From NCBI GenBank assembly GCA_002084385.1, contig NBLS01000117.1:1-5095 (forward strand): 5,095 bases of DNA, read 5' to 3'. Position numbers and translations under genes: made by a program. This DNA comes from Desulfobacteraceae bacterium 4572_19 (lineage in GTDB: Bacteria > Desulfobacterota > Desulfobacteria > Desulfobacterales > NBLS01). Below, piece by piece: positions 1 through 5,095 of this stretch; position 1 is the stretch's first letter, and each line of letters starts with the position of its first letter. The notes beneath the pieces were generated by a model. That model made no database searches. It was given only the letters and a program-made list of their open reading frames with translations, and was not told where the DNA came from.

Positions 1-1191
1 TTACTTTGCCATCAACTGCCCCACCGCCTTTTCCAAGCCGTCGAGGGAGAGTTCAAACATGGGGAAAATTGAGCCTATCATTTGAATTGTTTGGGTGTAG
101 CCCCACATATTTGCTTGAACAGGGTTTAGCCATACACAATGGGGAAAAGTTTCGGAAAGAAATTTTAACTGTTCAAGGCTTGGTTTTCCACTTCTGTCCT
201 GAATGTATATGGAGCCGTTGGTTGACATAAGTTCGTATGGTGCCATGCTGGCATCTCCTACGATAATCAGCCGAGTATCAGGGTCCAATCGTGTAAAATC
301 ATTTACATTAACAGGTTGTTGGTATCGTTGGGAATCTTTCCACATATGGGCATATATGGTGTTATGGAAAAAATAAGTTGAGATATCTTTAAACTGTGCC
401 CTTGCATAATCAAAAATTGTTTGAACAATTGAAATATAAGGATCCATTGACCACCCACCATTATCTATGGCAAGGATTAATTTCAGACGGTCTTTCATTC
501 CCCTTTCAAAAACTATTTCAATCTCCCCTGCATTTTTCATGGTTTGATAAATACTCTCATCAATATTTATTACATCTTTGGGACCTGCCGGTGTAAGATT
601 TCTTAAACGTTTTAATGCTTCACCTATCATTGATTGGGTTAAAGGTCCTTCTGTTGAATACTCTTTATACCTTCTTTCCCCTGCAACTTTTACAGCTGAT
701 CTGTTTTGGGAACCTCCGCCGACACGCATTCCCCCAGGGTGATGTCCCGAATGTCCAACAGGAGATCTGCCACCTGTGCCTATCCATTTACTGCCCCCAT
801 CATGGCGTTCAGTTTGATCTTTAAGTCTCTTTTTAAAGTAATCTATTAATTCATCGGGGGAGAGTTTGCTTAACTCTTTTTCATCAAGACCAAGGGCGTT
901 TGCAAGCTGTTTTGGATTTTTTAACCACTCATTTAACATGGAGTTTACAATTTCATCAAGCTCTAACCCTTCTGTATCAGGAAGTTCGGCTCCTTCAAAA
1001 TAGTGTGCAAAAATCCTATCGAAAAGATCAAAATATCTTTCACTTTTTATAAGAACAGTTCTTGCTGTTATATAAAAATCATCTAACGAGTTTATCATGC
1101 CGTTTGAAAGGGCTTTTTGAAGTTTTAAAAAAGATGTGGGGCTGATGGGAATACCCATATCCCTTAACTTATAAAAAAAATTGATAAACAT
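1..1191 (-). CDS. CoxE-like von Willebrand factor A domain protein, partner of a MoxR ATPase
   Basis: This is a complete 396-residue protein, starting at ATG 1191-1189 and ending with TAA at 3-1. Residues 1-70 form a helical N-terminal region typical of VWA proteins encoded beside MoxR ATPases. Residues about 129-165 are a Gly/Ser/His-rich linker. Residues about 233-396 form the VWA fold. The metal site (MIDAS) loop reads DNGGWS at 243-248 instead of the canonical DxSxS, keeping the first Asp but replacing the first Ser with Gly and the second with Trp. A later loop VGDAS (311-315) supplies a further acidic residue, D313. There is no signal peptide or membrane segment, so it should be cytoplasmic. 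The start is supported by an AAGGTGG-type ribosome binding site at 1202-1196 that overlaps the TAA stop of the upstream ATPase gene, which implies translational coupling. Family knowledge: such proteins act with MoxR ATPases in the activation or metal insertion of a client complex. The client is not visible here, so the specific role is unknown. Confidence 0.85.
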   Translation of the reverse strand: MFINFFYKLRDMGIPISPTSFLKLQKALSNGMINSLDDFYITARTVLIKSERYFDLFDRIFAHYFEGAELPDTEGLELDEIVNSMLNEWLKNPKQLANALGLDEKELSKLSPDELIDYFKKRLKDQTERHDGGSKWIGTGGRSPVGHSGHHPGGMRVGGGSQNRSAVKVAGERRYKEYSTEGPLTQSMIGEALKRLRNLTPAGPKDVINIDESIYQTMKNAGEIEIVFERGMKDRLKLILAIDNGGWSMDPYISIVQTIFDYARAQFKDISTYFFHNTIYAHMWKDSQRYQQPVNVNDFTRLDPDTRLIIVGDASMAPYELMSTNGSIYIQDRSGKPSLEQLKFLSETFPHCVWLNPVQANMWGYTQTIQMIGSIFPMFELSLDGLEKAVGQLMAK

Positions 1192-1200
1192 AAAGCCACC

Positions 1201-1960
1201 TTAAAATATTCTGCGTCGAATTAAACCAGCTGCCGCCCTTGCATAATCAGGACTTTTTTTAAACAGGATACCAAGATATGGTATCTCTCCTTTTACCAGT
1301 TTGCTTGCTTTAAAATCGGGGTCAACCTGAAGAGCACGTAACCAGTTTATAAGCTCCCTTGTGGCTGGTTTTTTTTCAATAGCATCTAACTCTCGAAGTT
1401 TGTAAAAAGCCTGAATAGCATTTTCGGCAAGTTTTGAATCAATTTCAGGAAAGTGGGCATTAATTATTTTTCTCATCATTTTAGGATCAGGAAATGCAAT
1501 ATGATGAAAATTGCACCTTCCAAGAAATGGATCTGAAAGGTCTTTTTTAGCATTTGATGTAATTAGTATTACAGGTCTTTTTTTTGTTTTTATCGTTTTA
1601 TCAGTTTCTATAATATCAAACTGCATCTGATCTAACACGTCAAGCATATCATCTTGAAAATCTGTATCGGCTTTATCTATCTCATCAATAAGAAGAACTG
1701 TCCGCTCATCGGCTGTAAAAGCCTGTCCGATTTTTCCCATTATAAAGTGCCTCAATAAGTTTCATGCTGGATTTTACATTTAAAACAATAAGGGGCATTT
1801 TCAAAGTTTGTGCAATGGAATACCCAAGCATGGTTTTTCCTGTACCCGGCTCGCCTTTAAGAAGAAGTGGCATTTCCAGAGCCATGGAAATATTAACTAT
1901 TTTTGCAAGTTCATCATCCAACACATAATTGGATGCACCTGTAAATTTCTTAATTGTCAT
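1201..1960 (-). pseudogene. MoxR-family AAA+ ATPase, disrupted by internal deletion with frameshift
   Basis: Two overlapping minus-strand frames together encode one MoxR ATPase. The first (1960-1706, 84 codons) starts at ATG 1960 with an AAAGGAG site at 1974-1968, 7 nt upstream. It carries Walker A GEPGTGKT (residues 36-43) and follows the family up to KLIEALY (residue 73), then runs 11 foreign residues to a TGA at 1708-1706. The second frame picks up family sequence at MGKIGQAF (from 1740). It carries Walker B LLIDEIDKAD, a sensor-1-like ITSNAKKDL, a candidate arginine finger in DPFLGRC and a sensor-2-like PATREL, and ends with TAA at 1203-1201. The two parts give about 252 residues, against roughly 280 for close relatives as I remember them. 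The gap lies between Walker A and Walker B, so around 80-90 bp appear lost and not merely a base inserted. The ATPase is probably inactive. A GAGG at 1753-1750 lies 9 nt before ATG 1740 and could allow restart, giving a product without Walker A. A sequencing or assembly error is the main alternative. Confidence 0.85.
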
Positions 1961-2055
1961 TTTAACACTCCTTTTTACCAGAAAATATATATTTTTATTC
2001 GTAAATGGTTATTTTTTATATAACCGCCACGGCGAATAGTACGCCACAACAAAAA

Positions 2056-2101
2056 ATGAAAGTCTTTATAACGTAGCATTTCTATGAACTTTCATATGAA
2101 A
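2056..2101. repeat. Cluster of ATGAA/TTCAT dyads
   Basis: ATGAAAGT at 2056-2063 is matched by its exact inverted copy ACTTTCAT at 2088-2095. The right copy also takes part in two closer dyads: ATGAA-CT-TTCAT (2084-2095) and the perfect 12-bp palindrome TTTCATATGAAA (2090-2101). Nested dyads between divergent genes and just upstream of the rightward promoter look like a regulator binding region. However, in AT-rich DNA some such symmetry arises by chance and no regulator can be named. Confidence 0.4.
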
Positions 2102-2152
2102 AAAGAATCAATATGCTAATAAATAAAATGATACAAGTGTTTTTTTGTATTA

Positions 2153-2181
2153 TTGTTAAAAATAAAACTTGATACTATAAG
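2153..2181 (+). promoter_or_regulatory. Putative sigma70-type promoter for tatA-glnD
   Basis: TTGTTA at 2153-2158 (four of six consensus -35 bases) is separated by 17 bp from TATAAG at 2176-2181 (five of six consensus -10 bases). Transcription would begin near 2188, giving a leader of about 210 nt before tatA that includes the long palindrome. A weaker alternative is TTGATA (2169-2174) with CATAGT (2192-2197), also spaced 17 bp. In this AT-rich DNA the call rests on spacing plus position only. Confidence 0.45.
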
Positions 2182-2187
2182 ATTTAT

Positions 2188-2216
2188 GACTCATAGTAAG
2201 AGTCTTAATTTAAGAC
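2188..2216. repeat. Overlapping dyads at the predicted transcript start
   Basis: GACTC (2188-2192) pairs with GAGTC (2200-2204) across 7 bases. The perfect dyad GTCTTAA-T-TTAAGAC spans 2202-2216, sharing GTC (2202-2204) with the first. The two stems are therefore mutually exclusive if formed in RNA. As DNA, the second could be an operator just downstream of the -10 element. The function is inferred only from symmetry and position. Confidence 0.4.
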
Positions 2217-2226
2217 ATAAAAAAGG

Positions 2227-2335
2227 GTAAGCGTTCACAATACCTCATCTTCGCATAAATAGCTTGTCATATATATTTAGGACAACTATTATATGATAAG
2301 CTGTTTATGCGAATATAAGACTTGTGAACGCTTAC
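2227..2335. repeat. 109-bp imperfect palindrome (REP/MITE-like element or leader hairpin)
   Basis: The outer 14 bases (2227-2240, GTAAGCGTTCACAA) are perfectly complementary to 2322-2335. After a poorly matched stretch (2241-2249 against 2314-2321) pairing resumes: TTCGCATAAA (2250-2259) with 2304-2313, AGCTT (2261-2265) with 2298-2302, and TCATATA (2267-2273) with 2290-2296. The positions between these blocks are T2260/G2303 and G2266/T2297, both of which keep U-G or G-U wobble pairs in plus-strand RNA. The apex is about 2274-2289. No obvious target-site duplication flanks it. A non-autonomous mobile palindrome (REP/MITE type) and a stable 5' leader hairpin are both possible. The end motif recurs at 2372, which favours a repeat family or shared binding site. 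Confidence 0.8.
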
Positions 2336-2367
2336 AAATGTGAAATTACTGAAAAATCACATTTTTT
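2336..2367 (+). terminator. Weak stem followed by T run in the tatA leader
   Basis: AAATGTGA (2336-2343) pairs with TCACATTT (2357-2364) over a 13-base loop, and the right arm runs into six T (2362-2367). The shape resembles an intrinsic terminator or attenuator. The stem has only two G-C pairs and the loop is long, so efficient termination is unlikely. It begins right after the long palindrome and ends before the tatA ribosome binding site. Confidence 0.25.
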
Positions 2368-2371
2368 GTTC

Positions 2372-2383
2372 GTGAACGGTTAC
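2372..2383 (+). repeat. Third copy of the palindrome end motif
   Basis: GTGAACGGTTAC differs at one base from GTGAACGCTTAC at 2324-2335, the right end of the palindrome, and both are followed by ACAA-like sequence (TTACAAA). It ends 4 bases before the AAGGAG ribosome binding site of tatA. All copies have a central CG and partial dyad symmetry, similar in style to LacI/GalR-type operators. They could equally be the conserved ends of a small repeat. Confidence 0.6.
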
Positions 2384-2387
2384 AAAA

Positions 2388-2393
2388 AAGGAG
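2388..2393 (+). promoter_or_regulatory. Ribosome binding site of tatA
   Basis: AAGGAG lies 6 bases before ATG 2400 and fixes the tatA start. It directly follows the repeat copy at 2372-2383, so a protein bound there, or pairing of that copy with 2227-2238, could influence access to it. Confidence 0.8.
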
Positions 2394-2399
2394 ATAGCT

Positions 2400-2612
2400 A
2401 TGTTTGGAATTGGAATGCCGGAATTAATAATTATTCTTGTAATTATTCTTATTATTTTCGGAGCCGGTAAGTTACCGGAAATAGGATCGGGGATTGGAAA
2501 GGGAATAAAAAATTTTAAAAAGGCAACTAACGATGAGCTGGAAGAAAAAAAACCGGATCAAGAAGAATTAGAGGGAAAGCAAACCGATAAAATACTCGAA
2601 AAAAATGCTTAA
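2400..2612 (+). CDS. tatA: Twin-arginine translocase subunit TatA/TatE family
   Basis: This is a 70-residue protein with the standard TatA layout. It has a short N-terminus (MFGIGMPE), a membrane segment of Leu/Ile/Val at about residues 9-20, the invariant FG hinge (F20-G21), then AGKLPEIG and an amphipathic helix with basic residues to about 42, followed by a charged Glu/Lys-rich tail. TatA forms the pore-like oligomer that moves folded twin-arginine proteins across the inner membrane with TatC. The length suits TatA better than the usually longer TatB. No tatB or tatC is in the window, so this is either an isolated tatA or one of several copies. It is transcribed with glnD, whose start is 24 bases downstream. 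Its TAA stop (2610-2612) is in the same frame as glnD. Confidence 0.93.
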   Translation: MFGIGMPELIIILVIILIIFGAGKLPEIGSGIGKGIKNFKKATNDELEEKKPDQEELEGKQTDKILEKNA

Positions 2613-2636
2613 AAGTTCACAAATAAAAAATATGCT

Positions 2637-5095
2637 ATGCTTCAAAAAACTTTAAAACAAAATAGGGAAAAACTTACAGCAAGTTTTATCAAGGGGAAAG
2701 TTCCTAATTTTCTTGATCGCAATGCACAGCTTATAGATGATTATTTTTGTGACAGTTTTGCAGAGAGTAAAGCCGGCCTTACGATAGGTATTGCAAAAAA
2801 CCCATATGCAATTATTGCCCTTGGAGGGTATGGCAGGCGAGAGCAATGTATCCATTCAGATGTTGATTTTCTTGTTCTTTTTAGAGATAAAATTCCAGAA
2901 AAAGTAGGAGAGCTTGTTAGAGAATTTGTATATCCCTTGTGGGATGTTGATCTGGAAATTGGTTATGCGGTACGAACCATCGAAGATTGTGTAAAACTAT
3001 CAAGTAAAAGCCTTGAAACCCTTACAGCTCTTTTAGATGCCCGATTTATCTGCGGTGCTTCAGATCTTTTCTGGGAGTTTGAAGATTTATTTATAAAAAC
3101 CGTTATCAAGCCGGAATCAGAAGTAATTATTAAATTAATTATTGATAGAAATCGAAAACGGCATGAAAGGTTTGGTGATTCAACATATCTTTTAGAGCCA
3201 AACATTAAAGATGGACAAGGCGGATTGCGTGACTATCATGCAATGCTCTGGTTTGCAGGAATTAAAAAAAATTTTAACCGTCCAAGGGATCTTGAATATA
3301 ACGGATGTATCTCCCGTGAAGAAAAAGTTGCCTTACAACAATCTCTTAATTATATATGGAATGTTCGCAATAGGTTGCATTTTATTACCGGCAGGAAATG
3401 CGATCAACTCTATTTTGAGCATCAGATTTCATTGGCAACAATGCTTAAATTAAAAGAAAAAAATGGTCAGCGACCAGTAGAGATATTTTTAAGCACCCTG
3501 CATGGAAAAATGGAAAACCTAAAACAGTATCATTTAATGCAAATTGATATGTTAAAGCTTTCCAGACAGGTTATTATAAAACAGCAAGAGAACGTAGTTG
3601 TTTTTGAACGTATATTAGTGACACAGTCGCGTAAATATAATGTTCTTTTTGAAATGCATAATACAGGTTTTCTCGGACAATTTATTCCGGAATTTAGAAA
3701 AATTGAAAATAGAATTCAATATAATCAATACCATCTTTATCCTGTTGATTTGCACTCTTTACGAACAGTTCAGGTTCTTAAAGATTTCAGAAATATGAAT
3801 GGTGGAGCTTGCAATAAATTATGCTCCGAGCTGTATTGTGGATTAAAACGCCGAAAACTATTATTATGGGCGGCTCTGCTCCATGATATAGGTAAAGCAG
3901 ATTCAGATTATGATCACTCAAAAACCGGAGCTAAAATTGCACGGGTTGTATTAAAAAGAAGTGGTATTGAAGGGACTTCTTTGGAAGATATTGTCTTTTT
4001 AATTGAAAACCATCTGTTTCTTGTAAAAATAGCGACAAGAAGAGATCTCCATGATGAGGATACGATTTTTTTCTGTGCCGGTAAAATTAAAGATGCAACC
4101 CGATTAAAAATGTTATTTCTATTAACTATAGCGGACTCTATTGCAACCGGACCTAAAGCATGGAATGAATGGACAGCTCATCTTTTACACGATCTTTTTA
4201 GCAAGGTTTTAGATGCTTTGAAAAGTGGAGAACTGTCTAAGAGAAATGCATTAAAAAATCTTGGTTATAAAAAAAATATGATTTGCACCTGTGCAAAAAC
4301 TCCGGCAGAAAAAAAAAAGCTGTTGGCAAAAGTAGAAACCATGTCCATTCGTTATCTTCTTTCAACTTCATCAAGGGATATTCAAAAACATATTAGACTT
4401 TATGAAAACCTGGGAAGTGCTGAATTTGTTTGGGAAATTGATAGAAAAGAGGGTTCTGGATTACGTACAGTTACAATATGTGGAAAGGAAAGATCCGGTT
4501 TTTTTTCCAAAGCAGCTGGTGTTTTTGCTCTTAATGGTATATGGATTGTTGAAGCACAGGGTAATGTTTGGGGTAATAATATTGCTTTTGATATTTTCAG
4601 GGTAAAGCCTCCTGTTGATTTGCTTTATGAAGATAAGGTATGGGAAAAAACCAAAAAAGATCTAAATCTTGCACTTCAAGACAATACCTATCTTTCTGTA
4701 CTCCATAAAAGCACGGATAAAGTTGGTATGCAAAGAAGAACCAAACCCCATAGCATTGAACCCTATCGTATTAATTTTGACAATCACTCATCAAGGTTTT
4801 TTACTATTATAGAGGTGTTTTCGTCTAACTATAACGGACTGCTTTTTAGAATAACGGATGTTCTTGATAAGTGTGAATTAGATATTAGAATTGCAAAAAT
4901 TTCTACAAAAGTTGACCAGGTGGTTAATGTGTTTTATGTAAGGTCTGCTGTAAATGGTTTAAAAATTAATAAAAAAGATACAATAGAGAGTATAAAAAAG
5001 TTGGAAATTGTAGTCGAAGCAAAAAGAGTTTCTCAGGTAATTGATATGATAGTAAACACAGCAAGTACCGGTAAAATAGGCGATGGAAAAATTTT
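2637..5095 (+). CDS. glnD: Bifunctional PII uridylyltransferase/uridylyl-removing enzyme GlnD, 3' end off the window and fused to a PII tail
   Basis: An open frame of 819 codons has no stop before the right edge. GlnD adds UMP to PII when glutamine is low and removes it when glutamine is high. Domain order is standard. The nucleotidyltransferase has GGYGRRE (63-69) and SDVD (74-77, D75 and D77 catalytic), then the GlnD-typical EPNIKDGQGGLRD (187-199). The HD hydrolase has H373, LHDIGK with H416-D417, DHS with H427, H459 and D500. ACT domains lie at about 610-660 and 719-788. All key residues are present, so both activities are predicted. ATG 2637 is the first possible in-frame start after the tatA stop, but no Shine-Dalgarno sequence precedes it, so translation may depend on coupling to tatA. 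An out-of-frame ATG at 2632 overlaps it. Just where GlnD should end, near residue 788, the frame instead continues into PII-like sequence (see 4998-5095). GlnD identity is certain; the true C-terminus is not. Confidence 0.95.
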   Translation, partial: MLQKTLKQNREKLTASFIKGKVPNFLDRNAQLIDDYFCDSFAESKAGLTIGIAKNPYAIIALGGYGRREQCIHSDVDFLVLFRDKIPEKVGELVREFVYPLWDVDLEIGYAVRTIEDCVKLSSKSLETLTALLDARFICGASDLFWEFEDLFIKTVIKPESEVIIKLIIDRNRKRHERFGDSTYLLEPNIKDGQGGLRDYHAMLWFAGIKKNFNRPRDLEYNGCISREEKVALQQSLNYIWNVRNRLHFITGRKCDQLYFEHQISLATMLKLKEKNGQRPVEIFLSTLHGKMENLKQYHLMQIDMLKLSRQVIIKQQENVVVFERILVTQSRKYNVLFEMHNTGFLGQFIPEFRKIENRIQYNQYHLYPVDLHSLRTVQVLKDFRNMNGGACNKLCSELYCGLKRRKLLLWAALLHDIGKADSDYDHSKTGAKIARVVLKRSGIEGTSLEDIVFLIENHLFLVKIATRRDLHDEDTIFFCAGKIKDATRLKMLFLLTIADSIATGPKAWNEWTAHLLHDLFSKVLDALKSGELSKRNALKNLGYKKNMICTCAKTPAEKKKLLAKVETMSIRYLLSTSSRDIQKHIRLYENLGSAEFVWEIDRKEGSGLRTVTICGKERSGFFSKAAGVFALNGIWIVEAQGNVWGNNIAFDIFRVKPPVDLLYEDKVWEKTKKDLNLALQDNTYLSVLHKSTDKVGMQRRTKPHSIEPYRINFDNHSSRFFTIIEVFSSNYNGLLFRITDVLDKCELDIRIAKISTKVDQVVNVFYVRSAVNGLKINKKDTIESIKKLEIVVEAKRVSQVIDMIVNTASTGKIGDGKI
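4998..5095 (+). other. PII (GlnB/GlnK) C-terminal fragment fused in frame to GlnD
   Basis: From about residue 788 of the GlnD frame the sequence reads KLEIVVEAKRV, then IDMIVNTA, then STGKIGDGKI to the edge. This matches the C-terminal region of PII proteins in order and spacing. In E. coli GlnB the equivalents are KIEIVV, VDTIIRTAQ and TGKIGDGKIF, starting near residue 59. The last part is the B-loop signature that contacts ATP phosphate. The N-terminal half of PII, including the T-loop and its uridylylated tyrosine (Tyr51), is missing: the preceding residues are the end of the second ACT domain. No start codon with a ribosome binding site marks a separate glnB here. Either the fusion is real or a deletion of roughly 200 bp or more joined glnD to a neighbouring glnB. 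The recognition of PII sequence is firm; its origin is inferred. Confidence 0.8.

Larger units (their letters stand above)
1961..2399. other. Divergent intergenic region between moxR and tatA
   Basis: This 439-bp stretch without a gene separates two divergently transcribed operons. From left to right it holds the moxR ribosome binding site (1974-1968); a GGTTAT/ATAACC dyad (2007-2012 and 2020-2025); a small GC-rich patch with the direct repeat CGCCAC (2025-2030 and 2042-2047); a group of ATGAA/TTCAT dyads (2056-2101); a rightward promoter (2153-2181); a dyad GTCTTAA-T-TTAAGAC (2202-2216); a long palindrome (2227-2335); a weak stem followed by six T (2336-2367); and a third copy of the palindrome end motif (2372-2383). 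No convincing leftward -35/-10 pair for moxR stands out, although TA-rich hexamers on the minus strand around 2023-2015 are possible -10 elements. I see no tRNA, no CRISPR and no convincing small ORF. Confidence 0.7.

Noticed and set aside
6..824. Plus-strand open frames opposite the VWA gene
   Set aside because: They have no recognisable domain and no good ribosome binding site, and they lie wholly inside a clear minus-strand gene.
1706..1755. Programmed ribosomal frameshift to produce full MoxR
   Set aside because: Shifting frames would not restore the roughly 28 residues missing between EALY and MGKIG, and no slippery heptamer with a downstream structure is evident.
1808..2023. Plus-strand open frame over the moxR start
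   Set aside because: It covers the Walker A coding region and the start of the upstream gap, has no family resemblance, and is explained as a shadow of moxR.
2250..2313. tRNA or known riboswitch within the palindrome
   Set aside because: It is a single long hairpin with no cloverleaf and no riboswitch core that I recognise.
2227..2383. CRISPR array
   Set aside because: The copies are short, in mixed orientation and unevenly spaced, and there are no spacer-like units.
2615..2622. GTTCACAA in the tatA-glnD gap as a further copy of the palindrome end motif
   Set aside because: Only eight bases match and the central CG context is lost, so it is likely chance.
2652..3205. Minus-strand open frames within glnD
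   Set aside because: The plus strand here encodes the conserved GlnD nucleotidyltransferase domain continuously.
3211..3453. Plus-strand frame with a hydrophobic stretch, possible small membrane protein
   Set aside because: It is a +1 shadow of glnD, whose own frame is unbroken and conserved through this region.

Overview
The window is AT-rich bacterial DNA. I infer an anaerobic Desulfobacterota lineage (Desulfobacterales-like). This rests on remembered resemblance of the MoxR and von Willebrand A (VWA) proteins to that group and on AT-rich codon use; no marker gene here proves it.

Layout. The left part (1-1960) is a minus-strand two-gene operon: a MoxR-family AAA+ ATPase (1960-1201) followed at once by a CoxE-like VWA protein (1191-1). 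The pair is a classic ATPase/metal-site adaptor module. The VWA gene is complete, but the ATPase gene is broken: a segment between Walker A and Walker B is missing and the reading frame shifts at the junction (about 1744-1740). A divergent intergenic region (1961-2399) holds a reasonable sigma70-type promoter pointing right, a cluster of ATGAA/TTCAT dyads, a 109-bp imperfect palindrome with 14-bp perfect ends, and a third copy of the palindrome's end motif next to the tatA ribosome binding site. The right part (2400-5095) is a plus-strand tatA-glnD operon. It contains a small, complete TatA-type Sec-independent translocase subunit and a nearly full-length GlnD (PII uridylyltransferase / uridylyl-removing enzyme) that runs off the right edge.

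Most notable point. The GlnD frame does not stop after its second ACT domain. It continues in frame into a sequence that matches the C-terminal third of a PII signal protein (GlnB/GlnK), including the B-loop signature STGKIGDGKIF at the very edge. The N-terminal PII part, with the T-loop tyrosine that GlnD uridylylates, is absent. Either this is a genuine GlnD-PII tail fusion, or a deletion has joined glnD to an adjacent glnB. Because moxR in the same window also carries an internal deletion, the two junctions should be judged together (true genome erosion or microhomology deletions versus assembly error).

How the genes work together. GlnD and PII form the nitrogen-status switch that senses glutamine. 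TatA belongs to the twin-arginine export pathway and its link to GlnD looks like simple operon neighbourhood. The MoxR/VWA pair usually acts on a separate client complex that is not visible here.
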